Below, one piece after another: positions 50,767 through 60,800 of a stretch of 64,000 nt of DNA. Made by a program: the position numbers and the translations under genes. The notes under the pieces are model-generated. The model was not told where the DNA came from. It saw nothing but the letters and a program-made list of their open reading frames with translations, and made no database searches. The DNA is from Nocardia fusca NBRC 14340 (GTDB taxonomy: Bacteria; Actinomycetota; Actinomycetes; Mycobacteriales; Mycobacteriaceae): the NCBI RefSeq assembly GCF_001618425.1, contig NZ_BDCU01000023.1, positions 62,001-126,000 on the forward strand, in the 5' to 3' direction. The stretch's first letter is position 1. Every line of letters begins with the position of its first letter.

Positions 50767-51165
50767 ATGACCATGACCGATCCGATCGCAGACTTTCTGA
50801 CTCGTCTGCGCAACGCCAATTCGGCGTACCACGATCAGGTGAAGGCCCCGCATTCGAAACTCAAGGCGAATATCGCCGAGATCCTGAAGCGCGAGGGCTA
50901 CATCGCCGATTACCGCACCGAGGACGCGACCGTGGGTAAGAACCTCGTCGTCGACCTCAAGTACGGCCCCAGCCGCGAGCGCAGCCTGCAGGGTCTGCGC
51001 CGCGTGTCGAAGCCGGGTCTGCGCGTGTACGCGAAATCCACCAACCTGCCCAAGGTCCTGGGCGGCCTCGGCGTGGCGATCATCTCCACGTCGACCGGTC
51101 TGCTCACCGACCGCCAGGCGGCCAAGCAGGGAGTGGGCGGGGAAGTCCTCGCCTACGTCTGGTAA
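50767..51165 (+). CDS. rpsH: 30S ribosomal protein S8
   Basis: S8, 132 residues, starts TMTDPIADFLTRLRNAN and ends ISTSTGLLTDRQAAKQGVGGEVLAYVW. It binds the central domain of 16S rRNA and in E. coli is the autoregulator of the spc operon. ATG 50767 follows GAGGTCG. It starts the third ribosomal unit; its promoter must lie in 50513-50766, as a terminator and an oppositely directed gene lie upstream. Confidence 0.96.
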   Translation: MTMTDPIADFLTRLRNANSAYHDQVKAPHSKLKANIAEILKREGYIADYRTEDATVGKNLVVDLKYGPSRERSLQGLRRVSKPGLRVYAKSTNLPKVLGGLGVAIISTSTGLLTDRQAAKQGVGGEVLAYVW

Positions 51166-51180
51166 GGGGAGGTACGGACA

Positions 51181-51717
51181 ATGTCGCGTATCGGTAAAGA
51201 TCCCGTCGCGGTTCCCGCGGGCGTGGAAGTGACCATCAACGGCCAGGACGTCGCGGTGAAGGGCCCCAAGGGCCAGCTGTCGCTGACCATCGCCGAGCCG
51301 ATCAGTGTCGCGCAGGAAGACGGCCGCCTGGTGGTCTCCCGCCCGGACGACGAACGTCGCAGCCGCTCGCTGCACGGCCTGACCCGGACCTTGATCGCCA
51401 ATATGGTCACCGGTGTCACCCAGGGCTACGAGAAGAAGATGGAAATCTTCGGCGTCGGCTACCGCGTGCAGCAGAAGGGCAGCAACCTCGAGTTCGCCCT
51501 CGGCTACAGCCACCCGGTGCCGATCGAGGCGCCCGAGGGCATCACCTTCGCGGTGGAATCGCCCACCAAGTTCTCCGTATCCGGGATCGACAAGCAGAAG
51601 GTCGGCCAGATTTCGGCGGTCATCCACGGACTGCGCAAGCCCGACCCGTACAAGGGCAAGGGCATCCGCTACGCCGGTGAGGTCGTTCGCCGCAAGGTCG
51701 GAAAGACGGGTAAGTGA
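51181..51717 (+). CDS. rplF: 50S ribosomal protein L6
   Basis: L6, 178 residues, starts MSRIGKDPVAVPAGVEV and has PDPYKGKGIRYAGEVVRRK near the end, the L6 signature. It binds 23S rRNA near the sarcin-ricin loop. GGGGAGG precedes the ATG. Confidence 0.97.
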   Translation: MSRIGKDPVAVPAGVEVTINGQDVAVKGPKGQLSLTIAEPISVAQEDGRLVVSRPDDERRSRSLHGLTRTLIANMVTGVTQGYEKKMEIFGVGYRVQQKGSNLEFALGYSHPVPIEAPEGITFAVESPTKFSVSGIDKQKVGQISAVIHGLRKPDPYKGKGIRYAGEVVRRKVGKTGK

Positions 51718-51719
51718 TC

Positions 51720-52127
51720 ATGGCGCAAACCGAGAATCAGAAGGCCAAGCGCATTCCGCTGGGCAAGGATGCTTCCACTCGCCGGCGGCTGTCCAAGACG
51801 CGTCGCCACTTCCGCCTGCGCAAGAAGATCGAGGGCACCACCGCGCGTCCGCGGCTGATCGTGCACCGCTCCTCGCGGCACCTGCACGTGCAGCTCGTCG
51901 ACGACTCCGCCGGTCGCACCCTCGCTTCGGCGTCGACCATCGAGGCCGACGTGCGGGCGCTGGACGGCGACAAGACCGCCAAGGGCAAGAAGGTCGGCGA
52001 ACTGATCGCCGAGCGTGCCAAGGCCGCCGGTGTGGAGGCCGTGGTGTTCGACCGCGGTGGCCACGACTACCACGGCCGGATCGCGGCGCTCGCCGATGCC
52101 GCTCGGGAAGGCGGGTTGAAGTTCTGA
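51720..52127 (+). CDS. rplR: 50S ribosomal protein L18
   Basis: L18, 135 residues, is a 5S rRNA-binding protein recognised by RPRLIVHRSSRHLHVQLVDD and the C-terminal VFDRGGHDYHGRIAALADAAREGGL. ATG 51720 follows the rplF stop at 51717 by two bases; a GTG at 51714 is less likely. Confidence 0.96.
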   Translation: MAQTENQKAKRIPLGKDASTRRRLSKTRRHFRLRKKIEGTTARPRLIVHRSSRHLHVQLVDDSAGRTLASASTIEADVRALDGDKTAKGKKVGELIAERAKAAGVEAVVFDRGGHDYHGRIAALADAAREGGLKF

Positions 52128-52173
52128 TGACCAACATGACTGCACATACCTGTGTGAACGGAAGGAACGTCTG

Positions 52174-52821
52174 ATGCCGGGACGTCAGCGGCGTGACGGC
52201 GGAAACGGACCCGCCGGACAGAACTCCAATGCCCCCGACGGGGGTCGCGGCGACCGCCGGGGCGGCGACCGCCGTGGCGGTGGCGACCGTCGTAACGACC
52301 CCGCCGAGAAGAACCAGCTCGAGCGCGTCGTAGCGATCAACCGTGTCTCCAAGGTGGTCAAGGGTGGTCGGCGCTTCAGCTTCACCGCTCTGGTCATCGT
52401 GGGCGACGGCAACGGCCTGGTCGGTGTCGGCTACGGCAAGGCCAAGGAAGTTCCCGCGGCCATCCAGAAGGGTGTCGAGGAAGCGCGTAAGGGCTTCTTC
52501 CGCGTCCCGATGATCGGCTCCACCATCACCCACCCGGTGCAGGGCGAAGCGGCGGCCGGTGTGGTCATGCTGCGCCCGGCTTCTCCGGGTACCGGTGTGA
52601 TCGCCGGTGGCGCCGCGCGTGCCGTGCTGGAATGCGCGGGCATCCATGACATCCTGGCCAAGTCGCTCGGTAGCGACAACGCGATCAACGTCGTCCACGC
52701 CACCGTCGCGGCGCTCAAGATGCTGCAGCGGCCGGAAGAGGTCGCGGCTCGCCGTGGTCTGCCGCTCGAGGACGTCGCTCCCGCGGGCATGCTGCGTGCC
52801 CGTGCCGGACAAGGAGTCTGA
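52174..52821 (+). CDS. rpsE: 30S ribosomal protein S5
   Basis: S5, 215 residues, has the family core VVKGGRRFSFTALVIVGDGNG and GVIAGGAARAVLECAG. The first 45 residues are a low-complexity Gly/Arg/Asp extension (repeats of RGGDRR), longer than in E. coli and typical of actinobacteria. S5 shapes decoding accuracy on the 30S subunit. It starts 46 bases after rplR with GGAAGGAA upstream. Confidence 0.96.
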   Translation: MPGRQRRDGGNGPAGQNSNAPDGGRGDRRGGDRRGGGDRRNDPAEKNQLERVVAINRVSKVVKGGRRFSFTALVIVGDGNGLVGVGYGKAKEVPAAIQKGVEEARKGFFRVPMIGSTITHPVQGEAAAGVVMLRPASPGTGVIAGGAARAVLECAGIHDILAKSLGSDNAINVVHATVAALKMLQRPEEVAARRGLPLEDVAPAGMLRARAGQGV

Positions 52822-52822
52822 T

Positions 52823-53002
52823 ATGGCAGATCTCAAGGTGACCCAGATCAAGAGCTCGATCGGCGCCAAGCAGAATCAGCGCGAGAGCCTGCGGACCCTG
52901 GGTCTGCGGGGTATCCGCAAGTCGGTTGTCCGTGAGGACAACCCGCAGAACCGCGGTCTGATCAATGTCGTGCGCCACCTCGTAACTGTTGAGGAGGTCT
53001 GA
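52823..53002 (+). CDS. rpmD: 50S ribosomal protein L30
   Basis: L30, 59 residues, starts MADLKVTQIKSSIGAKQNQ and has LRTLGLRGIRKSVVREDNP, the family pattern. ATG 52823 follows the rpsE stop by one base. Confidence 0.96.
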   Translation: MADLKVTQIKSSIGAKQNQRESLRTLGLRGIRKSVVREDNPQNRGLINVVRHLVTVEEV

Positions 53003-53003
53003 C

Positions 53004-53447
53004 ATGACCATCAAACTGCATCATCTGCGGCCCGCTCCGGGCGCGAAAACCGATAAGACCCGCGTCGGTCGCGGTGAGGGTTCCAAGGGTAAGACCGCGG
53101 GTCGCGGCACCAAGGGCACCAAGGCACGCAAGAACGTGCCGGCCGCGTTCGAAGGTGGGCAGATGCCCATCCACATGCGGCTGCCGAAGCTGAAGGGCTT
53201 CACCAACCCGTTCCGGGTGGAGTACCAGGTCGTGAACGTGGGTGCCATCGCCGAACTGTTCCCCGAAGGGGGGACCGTCGGCAAGGACGAGCTGGTCGCC
53301 AAGGGCGCTGTGCGCAAGAACCAGCTGGTCAAGGTGCTCGGCGAGGGTGAAATCTCCGTCGCCGTTCAGGTCAGTGCGGATAAGTTCTCCGGCTCCGCCA
53401 AGGAGAAGATCACCGCCGCCGGTGGCACCGCCACCGAACTGGGCTGA
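53004..53447 (+). CDS. rplO: 50S ribosomal protein L15
   Basis: L15, 147 residues, starts TIKLHHLRPAPGAKTDKTRVGRG and has the basic Gly-rich GKTAGRGTKGTKAR region and EGGQMPIHMRLPKLKGF. It is a late 50S assembly protein. GAGGAGG precedes ATG 53004. Confidence 0.96.
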   Translation: MTIKLHHLRPAPGAKTDKTRVGRGEGSKGKTAGRGTKGTKARKNVPAAFEGGQMPIHMRLPKLKGFTNPFRVEYQVVNVGAIAELFPEGGTVGKDELVAKGAVRKNQLVKVLGEGEISVAVQVSADKFSGSAKEKITAAGGTATELG

Positions 53448-53471
53448 CGTTCGCCGGTTTCGACGACAGGG

Positions 53472-53499
53472 CGCCGGACGAGTGCAGGCTCGTCCGGCG
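53472..53499 (+). terminator. Hairpin between rplO and secY
   Basis: CGCCGGACGAG (53472-53482) pairs perfectly with 53489-53499 across a 6-base loop. No T-run. It may end or attenuate ribosomal transcription before secY. Confidence 0.6.
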
Positions 53500-53613
53500 T
53501 CACTGTTAGAGTTCAAGTGTTGTCTGCCAAGACCCGTCATGGGTTCGGCGATTTCCGACCGGGACACGCTGAAAAATTCCATGGCCTGACCATGTCGTTC
53601 GCCAGGAGGATCT

Positions 53614-54939
53614 GTGCTTTCCGCCTTCGTTACGGCCTTCCGGACTACGGACTTGCGGCGGAAGATTCTCTTCACGCTGGGGCTGGTCGCGTTGTACCGC
53701 CTCGGTGCCGCGCTACCGTCGCCCGGGGTCGACTACAGGGCGGTCCAGGAATGTATCGACCTGGTCTCCGGTGGTGACTCCGCCGGCATCTACCAGCTCA
53801 TCAACCTGTTCTCCGGTGGTGCGCTACTGCAGCTGTCGGTGTTCGCCATCGGCATCATGCCCTACATCACAGCGAGCATCATCGTTCAGCTGCTGACCGT
53901 CGTCATCCCGCGGTTCGAGGAACTGCGCAAGGAAGGCCAGGCCGGCCAGACCAAGATGACGCAGTACACCCGCTACCTGTCGATCGCGCTCGCGATTCTG
54001 CAGGCCACCGGTCTGGTGGCGCTGGCCGCGCGCGGTCAGCTGCTACAGGGCTGCCAGCAGGACATCCTGGCCGATACCAGTGTCTTCGGCATGATCATCA
54101 TCGTCCTGGTGATGACCGCGGGTGCCGCCCTGGTGATGTGGTTCGGTGAGCAGATCACCGAACGCGGTGTCGGCAACGGTATGTCGCTGCTGATCTTCGC
54201 CGGTATCGCCGCTCGTATCCCGTCCGAGGGTAAGTCGATTCTGGACAGCCGCGGCGGGCTCGTCTTCGGCCTCGTATGCGTGGCCGCGCTGCTCATCATC
54301 ATCGCGGTCATCTTCGTCGAACAGGGCCAGCGCCGTATCCCGGTGCAGTACGCCAAACGGGTGGTCGGCCGCAAGATGTACGGCGGCTCGTCGACCTACC
54401 TGCCGCTGAAGGTGAACCAGGCGGGCGTTATCCCGGTCATCTTCGCGTCCTCGCTGCTGTACCTGCCGAATCTGATCGCCCAGCTGACCGGGTCGACCAC
54501 CGCCGAAGAGCCCAGCTGGTGGCAGGAGATCATCCAGAAGTACCTGGTCAATCCCAGTAACCCGGTGTACATCGCGATCTACTTCGGCCTTATCGTCTTC
54601 TTCACCTACTTCTATGTCGCGATCACCTTCAACCCGGAGGAACGCGCCGACGAGATGAAGAAGTTCGGTGGTTTCATCCCGGGTTACCGCCCGGGTAAGC
54701 CGACGGCCGATCATCTGACCTACGTGCTCAGCCGGATCACCCTGCCGGGCTCCATCTACCTCGGCCTTGTCGCCGTACTGCCGAACGTGTTCCTCGATAT
54801 GGGCGGTTCCGGCGGCGCGGCGCAGAATCTCCCGTTCGGTGGTACCGCCGTGCTCATCATGGTGAGCGTCGGCCTGGACACCGTGAAGCAGATCGAAAGC
54901 CAACTCATGAATCGCAATTACGAAGGGTTCCTCAAGTGA
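53614..54939 (+). CDS. secY: Sec translocon channel protein SecY
   Basis: The 441-residue protein has ten membrane helices and SecY motifs: LGLVALYRLGAALPSPGVD, LLQLSVFAIGIMPYITASI, the plug and GEQITERGVGNGMSLLIF. GTG 53614 follows CAGGAGGA at 4 bases. The first 166 bases after rplO include a hairpin, so expression may be partly separate from the ribosomal genes. It overlaps adk by 4 bases. Confidence 0.97.
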   Translation: MLSAFVTAFRTTDLRRKILFTLGLVALYRLGAALPSPGVDYRAVQECIDLVSGGDSAGIYQLINLFSGGALLQLSVFAIGIMPYITASIIVQLLTVVIPRFEELRKEGQAGQTKMTQYTRYLSIALAILQATGLVALAARGQLLQGCQQDILADTSVFGMIIIVLVMTAGAALVMWFGEQITERGVGNGMSLLIFAGIAARIPSEGKSILDSRGGLVFGLVCVAALLIIIAVIFVEQGQRRIPVQYAKRVVGRKMYGGSSTYLPLKVNQAGVIPVIFASSLLYLPNLIAQLTGSTTAEEPSWWQEIIQKYLVNPSNPVYIAIYFGLIVFFTYFYVAITFNPEERADEMKKFGGFIPGYRPGKPTADHLTYVLSRITLPGSIYLGLVAVLPNVFLDMGGSGGAAQNLPFGGTAVLIMVSVGLDTVKQIESQLMNRNYEGFLK

Positions 54940-55496
54940 GAGTTGTACTACTCGGGCCGCCGGGAGCGGGCAAGGGCACTCAGGCCGTGCTGCTATCGGA
55001 AAAGCTGGGCGTACCACATATCTCTACGGGTGACCTCTTCCGCGCGAACATCAGCGAGCAGACACCGCTCGGTCTCGAAGCGAAGCGCTACATGGACGCG
55101 GGCGAACTCGTGCCCAGCGATGTCACCAACCGTATGGTCCGGTCCCGGGTTGCCGAGCCCGACGCCGCGCGCGGGTTCGTGCTCGACGGCTACCCCCGCA
55201 CCGTCGACCAGGCCGACGCGCTCGCCAAGATCCTCGACGATCTGGGCAGCGAACTCGACGCGGTGCTGTGCTTCGTGGTCTCCGAGGACACGGTGGTCGA
55301 TCGGATGCTGGCCCGGGGTCGCTCCGACGACAACGAGGAAACCATCCGCACCCGGCTGCGGATCTACCGGGACGAGACCCAGCCGCTGCTGAACTACTAC
55401 GACGGCCTGGTCGTCTCGGTGGACGGCGTCGGTGAGGTCGACGAGGTCAATGCGCGGGCCCTGGAGGCACTGGGTCGTAATGCCACGACCGGTTAG
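54936..55496 (+). CDS. adk: Adenylate kinase, short (actinobacterial) form
   Basis: The 186-residue enzyme catalyses ATP + AMP to 2 ADP. It has the P-loop GPPGAGKGTQ (8-17), ISTGDLFR, LDGYPRTVDQA, and a short lid (RGRSDDNEETIRTRL) without the zinc-binding insertion of longer forms. GTG 54936 overlaps the secY stop. Confidence 0.96.
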   Translation: MRVVLLGPPGAGKGTQAVLLSEKLGVPHISTGDLFRANISEQTPLGLEAKRYMDAGELVPSDVTNRMVRSRVAEPDAARGFVLDGYPRTVDQADALAKILDDLGSELDAVLCFVVSEDTVVDRMLARGRSDDNEETIRTRLRIYRDETQPLLNYYDGLVVSVDGVGEVDEVNARALEALGRNATTG

Positions 55497-55548
55497 CCCC
55501 GGCCGCGGGTGCGGCGGTAATCCTTCGGCGATGGGGAGCTGACCCGAT

Positions 55549-56349
55549 ATGGTCTTCGGTCGAAAGAACAAGAAGGTCGTTCCGTTCCGCTCCGCCGGTG
55601 AACTCGACGCGATGGCGGCGGCGGGCGCCGTCGTGGGTCGCGCGCTCGTCGCGGTACGTGCGGCCGCCGCGCCCGGGGTCTCCACGCTCGAACTGGACCG
55701 GATCGCCGAACAGGTGATCCGGGACGCCGGCGCGGTGCCCTCGTTCAAGGGCTACCACGGCTTTCCCGGCTCCATCTGCGCCTCGGTGAACGATCGCGTG
55801 GTGCACGGGATCCCGACCGAGACCGAGGTGCTCGCCCCCGGCGATCTGGTGTCCATCGACTGTGGCGCGGTGCTGGACGGCTGGCACGGTGACTCCGCGT
55901 GGACGTTCGGCGTGGGTGACCTGATCGAGGCCGACCGGCTGCTCAGCGTGGCCTGCGAGAAGTCCATGGTGGCCGGTATCGCGGCCATGGTCCCGGACAA
56001 CCGGCTGACCGATGTCTCGCACGCGATCGAACTCGGCACCCGGGCGGCCGAAACCGAACACGGCCGCTCGTACGGCATCGTCGACGGTTACGGCGGGCAC
56101 GGGATCGGACAGGAGATGCACCTCGACCCGTTCCTGCCGAACGAAGGCCGGCCGGGGAAGGGTCCGCGGCTGGTGGTCGGTTCGGTCCTGGCCATCGAAC
56201 CGATGCTGACTCTGGGCACCCACGACACCAAGGTGCTCGACGACGACTGGACCGTGGTGACCACCGACGGGTCACGCGCGGCGCACTGGGAGCACACCGT
56301 CGCCGTGACCGAGGACGGACCGCGTATTCTCACCCTGCGCCCGGAATAG
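55549..56349 (+). CDS. map: Type I methionine aminopeptidase
   Basis: The 266-residue metallopeptidase removes initiator Met. Metal ligands are seen in SIDCGAVLDG (Asp), WHGDSAWTF (Asp), GHGIGQEMH (His), IEPML (Glu) and TEDG (Glu). The catalytic-site segment GYHGFPGSICASVND is normal. It starts 52 bases after adk, ending the operon. Confidence 0.95.
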   Translation: MVFGRKNKKVVPFRSAGELDAMAAAGAVVGRALVAVRAAAAPGVSTLELDRIAEQVIRDAGAVPSFKGYHGFPGSICASVNDRVVHGIPTETEVLAPGDLVSIDCGAVLDGWHGDSAWTFGVGDLIEADRLLSVACEKSMVAGIAAMVPDNRLTDVSHAIELGTRAAETEHGRSYGIVDGYGGHGIGQEMHLDPFLPNEGRPGKGPRLVVGSVLAIEPMLTLGTHDTKVLDDDWTVVTTDGSRAAHWEHTVAVTEDGPRILTLRPE

Positions 56350-56405
56350 CCGCCGGCTCCGCACCGGATCGCTCGGTCGTTGCCCGATGGTGTTCTCCGC
56401 CGGGA

Positions 56406-56849
56406 TCAGATCTCCAGCATGACTGTTACCGGGCCGTCGTTGGTGAGCTCGACCTCCATATGCGCCCCGAAGCGGCCGCCGGCCACCGTGGCACCGGACT
56501 CTCGAAGGGTTTCGGCGAGGAGGTGGACCAGTGGTTCGGCGAGCGGTCCCGGTGCCGCCGCTGACCACGACGGACGCCGGCCTTTACGGGTGTCGGCATA
56601 GAGCGTGAACTGGCTGACCACCAGGATCGGCGCGCCGAGATCGGCGGCGCTGCGTTCGTCTTCGAGAATGCGCAGGCGCCAGATCTTTTCGGCCAGCGCC
56701 CGGGCGGTGGCCTCGTCGTCGGTGTGGGTGACGCCGATCAGCGCGAGCAGGCCGTGGCGGATCCCGGCGGCCCGCGGCTCGATCCGGCCGACCACTTCGC
56801 CGTCGACGGTCACCTGAGCGGAGGTCACACGTTGTAGCAGGGCTCGCAT
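56406..56849 (-). CDS. dtd: D-aminoacyl-tRNA deacylase
   Basis: The 147-residue Dtd hydrolyses D-aminoacyl-tRNA. Diagnostic motifs are SQFTLYADTRKGRRPSW and NDGPVTVML near the C-terminus, the Gly-Pro cross-subunit site. It is convergent with map. The start is ATG 56849. Confidence 0.93.
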   Translation of the reverse strand: MRALLQRVTSAQVTVDGEVVGRIEPRAAGIRHGLLALIGVTHTDDEATARALAEKIWRLRILEDERSAADLGAPILVVSQFTLYADTRKGRRPSWSAAAPGPLAEPLVHLLAETLRESGATVAGGRFGAHMEVELTNDGPVTVMLEI

Positions 56850-57023
56850 ACCGCTCGATCATGCCGCCCCACGGCGCCGCGCCGGAATCCGGGCCCTCTC
56901 TCGCAACCGCCGGAAAAGTCCGTGTTCACGTCTGTGTCACACCGGATTCGCTCCCGGCTGCCATGGTCGAGTAGATGGATTCGGCCGGGACGGGGAGGTC
57001 CGGCACGCGGGAGGAGTGGATAT

Positions 57024-57344
57024 ATGGGCGACAGGGTCGATTACAACGACGAAGCCTTTCGCGCGGCCGCCGTGCGTACCGGTGGGGTGCGAGACCGGAT
57101 CAACGGGGTGATCTCGAAACTCGAATCCAAGATCAACGGTCGCGGTGAGCCCTGGGGCAGTGATTCGCTCGGTCGGTCCTTCGCCGTCGGTCAGGACGGC
57201 AACGGCTATGTGCCGTCGAAGAAGAACCTCCTCGACAGCGCCGGCAATGTGTCCGCCACCATGGGGCAGTTCCACGACGGTCAGGTCGAGAGCGCCGACT
57301 ACCTGCAGGACATGGAAGACGGCAACCGCGACGGCCTACGTTGA
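57024..57344 (+). CDS. WXG100-like small secreted protein
   Basis: The 106-residue helical protein (MGDRVDYNDEAFRAAAV) has a central E-P-W-G-S-D segment like the WxG turn of ESX substrates and a two-helix length. GAGGAG precedes ATG 57024. Such proteins usually pair with a larger ESX-secreted toxin. Two genes downstream lies a giant toxin-like ORF, so it is probably its secretion partner. Confidence 0.7.
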   Translation: MGDRVDYNDEAFRAAAVRTGGVRDRINGVISKLESKINGRGEPWGSDSLGRSFAVGQDGNGYVPSKKNLLDSAGNVSATMGQFHDGQVESADYLQDMEDGNRDGLR

Positions 57345-57363
57345 GCCGGGCGGTTCCGCGACG

Positions 57364-57864
57364 ATGACCAACGAGCAGGCCAAAGCCGAACTGGCCGCGA
57401 TCATGGACGGCGTGCGGGAGCAGATGCGCACCATCGCGCGCATCCAGCAGCAGCGCGCCGAACTCACCGCCAGCGCGACGGCGCGGGGCAAGAAGGTCAC
57501 CGTCACCGTGAACGCGGACAACACGGTGATCGATGTGAAATTCTCCGCCGATATCGACGAACTGAGCTACTCGGAGATCGCCAAGGCGGTCGTGGAAGCC
57601 ACCCAGCGGGCGGTCCGGCAGATCTCGGAGAAGACCACCGATCTGATGTCGCCCTTGGATATCCAGCGATCTCGGATGCCTAAACTCTCCGACCTGGTGG
57701 AGGGCCTGACCGATATCGAGATACCGAACCCGGTCGCCGCGTCCACCGAGCGACCCGCCACCGCGGCGCGCCGGCAGGTTTTCGACGGCAGCGGCCCGCC
57801 GCCGGGCTGGGACGAGCCGGACGGTACGCGCCGGGGCAAGTCGGTCACCGACTCCAGCTGGTGA
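57364..57864 (+). CDS. YbaB/EbfC-family-like protein
   Basis: The 166-residue protein has the EbfC pattern in its first 100 residues: helix, then the strand-rich VTVTVNADNTVIDVKFSADIDELSYSE, and a second helix. An N-terminal half like nucleoid-associated YbaB is followed by a Pro/Arg tail unlike it. Versions of this fold commonly sit in actinobacterial WXG100-toxin operons. It lies 19 bases after the WXG100 gene and 16 bases before the toxin gene. Confidence 0.72.
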   Translation: MTNEQAKAELAAIMDGVREQMRTIARIQQQRAELTASATARGKKVTVTVNADNTVIDVKFSADIDELSYSEIAKAVVEATQRAVRQISEKTTDLMSPLDIQRSRMPKLSDLVEGLTDIEIPNPVAASTERPATAARRQVFDGSGPPPGWDEPDGTRRGKSVTDSSW

Positions 57865-57880
57865 ACCCGGGTAATCGGCC

Positions 57881-60800
57881 ATGATCGAGCTCTGGGGCCC
57901 GCTGCAGCATCTCGCCTGGCTCGCGGGCGTGGAATGGCCACAGGGCAACGAGGACGAGATGTGGGCCCTCGGCGGCGACTGGCGTACCGCCGCCGACGAA
58001 CTCGACGATATCGTCGCCGACATCCTCGAGGCCAACCGTGCGTCGCTGCATGCCTATCCCGAGGGTGACGGCGTCACCGAGATGATCGCCGCCTTCGACA
58101 GCCTCATCTCCGGTGACGGTTCCGACTCCGACCAGTCGGTGCCCAAACTGGCCGGCTACTTCCGCCAACTCGGCACGTCCGCCTACGACACCGGTACCGA
58201 GATCGAGTACACGAAGCTGATGTACATCTCGTCGCTGGTGCTGCTGGCGGCGGAGATCGCGGCCGCGTGGATCTTCCCACCTACCGCGCCCGCGGTGCAG
58301 GCCGCGGCGGTCGCCATCACCAGGGTCGCGGTTCGCATCCTGGGCCAGCGGGTCATGCAGGCGATCTTCCGGCTGGTCTCCAATAAATTCGTCAGTTTTC
58401 TGCTCCGGCATGTCGCGATCGACACCGTCCTCGGAACCATTCAGGAAGTCGGCATCCAGGCCTACCAGGTCGAGGCGGGGCACCGCCCGGATTTCGACCT
58501 CGGGCAGATCGCGGTCACGGTGGTCAGCTCGGCGGCCGGTGGCGCGGCGGCCGGCCCGGTGGGCGACATCATCGGGAACAAACTGCAGAACGAGGCGCGG
58601 GGGATGGGCCGCCAGTATCTGAACGGGGCGATCACCGGTACCGCCGCCGGTTTCGTCGGCGGGCTCGCCGGGACAGCGGCCGCCATCCCGACCCAGTTCG
58701 CCGTCATCTGGGCCGACACCGGCAGCTGGGACCAGGCCATGGACCAGACGATGTCGACACTGCCCCAGCAGTTCGGTCCGCTCGCGCTGGTGTCCGGCGC
58801 CACCAACGGCCTGGCCACCGGTGTGAACAAGGTCGGTGCCGATCACGCGTACAGCAGCCTGAAAGTCGGTGTGCACAGCGACAGCTATCGCAACACCTGG
58901 GGCGACCGGACCTTCATGGATCGGCTCAACGACGCGGTGAGCGGGCCCGGTACCCGCAGCGGCGGCCTGCCCACGGGAACCGGCGGCGCGCCCGCCGGCG
59001 CGGACGGCACCGGTGATCTCGGCGGCGACGGATCACAGACCAGCAGCCCGGCCCGGACACCGAACAGTGCGGGGGGCAGCGGCGAGGGGAATCTGTCCCC
59101 GGCCGGAAGCAACGGGCACAACGGTGACTCGCCGGGCGGAGCCGGGGACGCCGGCGGAAGCGACCGCGGCGGGCCTGTCGGCAGCGGATCGAACGACGGA
59201 GACACCGGCGGCGCCGGGACCCACAGCGAGGGTTCGTCATCGTCGGTGGACGGCGAGGGCGGTCGGCAGACCGACTCCGGAGTTGTAGCGGGACAGCAGG
59301 CCCCGCTCGGTGACGACACGGGGGGCGGCGGTGGGACCGCGCAGAACGGGGACAGTGGGTCCGCCGACCGCTCCGACTCCACGTCGGGTCCGGCCGATCG
59401 TTCCGATTCCGGTGCGGGTGCGGCCGATCGTTCCGAATCGGCGGAGCCGAGTGACCGTTCCGGTGCGGCCGATACGCGTTCTCTTGCAGCAGACTCCGGT
59501 TCGACCGCGGCGCAGGAACGGTCCGGCGAATCCGGTCTCGCGGCCGGACAACAGGAAGCCGGTGGGGCCGGGACCGGGCGTAACGCCGGTGACGCGGCGA
59601 CCGGACCCGGAGATTCCGCCGGGGACCCCGCCCGCAGCGACGCACCGGGTCCGGTCGTGGGCGCTCCGGTCACCGGACCCATGGGCGCTGCCACACCGCC
59701 CGCCACCGCGGCGCCTCCGGCCACCCCCGCTACTCCGGCAGTGCCCGGTTCGACTCCTGGCGGGACCGGCCCGGCAGCGCCCGGCTCGACGAATACGCCG
59801 GGCGGCGCGTCCGATTCGCGCGCGCAGCCGGGTTCCACGGGAGAGTCCAGATCCTCTGCCGCATCGGAGGGCCCGCGGTCACGCGCCGGGGTCGGTGAAC
59901 GGTCTCCCTATCCGGGCACGGACAGCGGCGTGCGCGCCGGCCGGACCGGGGCGCCGGTGCCCGACGCGAACAACTCCCGCCAGGTGGGGGAACGGCAGGA
60001 CCCGGCCGGTGGCCGGATACCGGGCGATCTCGGCGACGGCCGGATCGGACCCGAGGACGTACTCCCGCTACCGGTGCCGGATTCCACCGCGCGGGACGCC
60101 GAAGCGCGGCCCGGGTCACGGGAGCCGGGGTCGCTCGGGGCGCGGCGCGCTGGTGGACCCCGGCCCGGCGACGACAGCGAAACCCGCGACCGGTCCACCG
60201 ACGACATCGGGGAACGAGGCACTCCCGAACACGGCGAACCGCAGGGCACACCCGACCCGGCCGATCGCGGGGAATGCGCCCGGCTCACGCTCGCCCAGCT
60301 CGCGGCGGAAACCGGAAGCGACCGGATCACGCCCCCGGAGGGGCCGGTGGGTCCGCAGGGTATGGACCGGCGCCAGATGGAAGACGCCCTGGGCGGAAAA
60401 CTCTACGACTACCCCGACCCCGGGCCAGAGCACTCCCGCCACCAGGCCGTCGCCGACGAACTGCTGCGTCAGGCCGCGCGGACGGACCCGCGTCTGGTGG
60501 CAGCGGGCCGCGGACCCCGCGCCTTCGTGGTGGACGAATACGCGGGGCCGGCGGACGAACACGGGGTCGGATCGCACGCCTACTCGCTGACGGTGCGTAT
60601 GGATCCGCTCACCGGCGAATACCGGGTCGTGGTCTCCGATCCGGCGGCGGGGCAACGCCGCGGCTTCCCGCCGGACGTTCCGGCCGAACTGCGTCATGTC
60701 TCGGCGACCCTGCTCGACGGCGCGGGCAGAATACTCCCGCCGAGCGGCCACGACGGGCGAGTGCGGCCGACGGTGGAACGCTATCGGCGACACAGCCAGT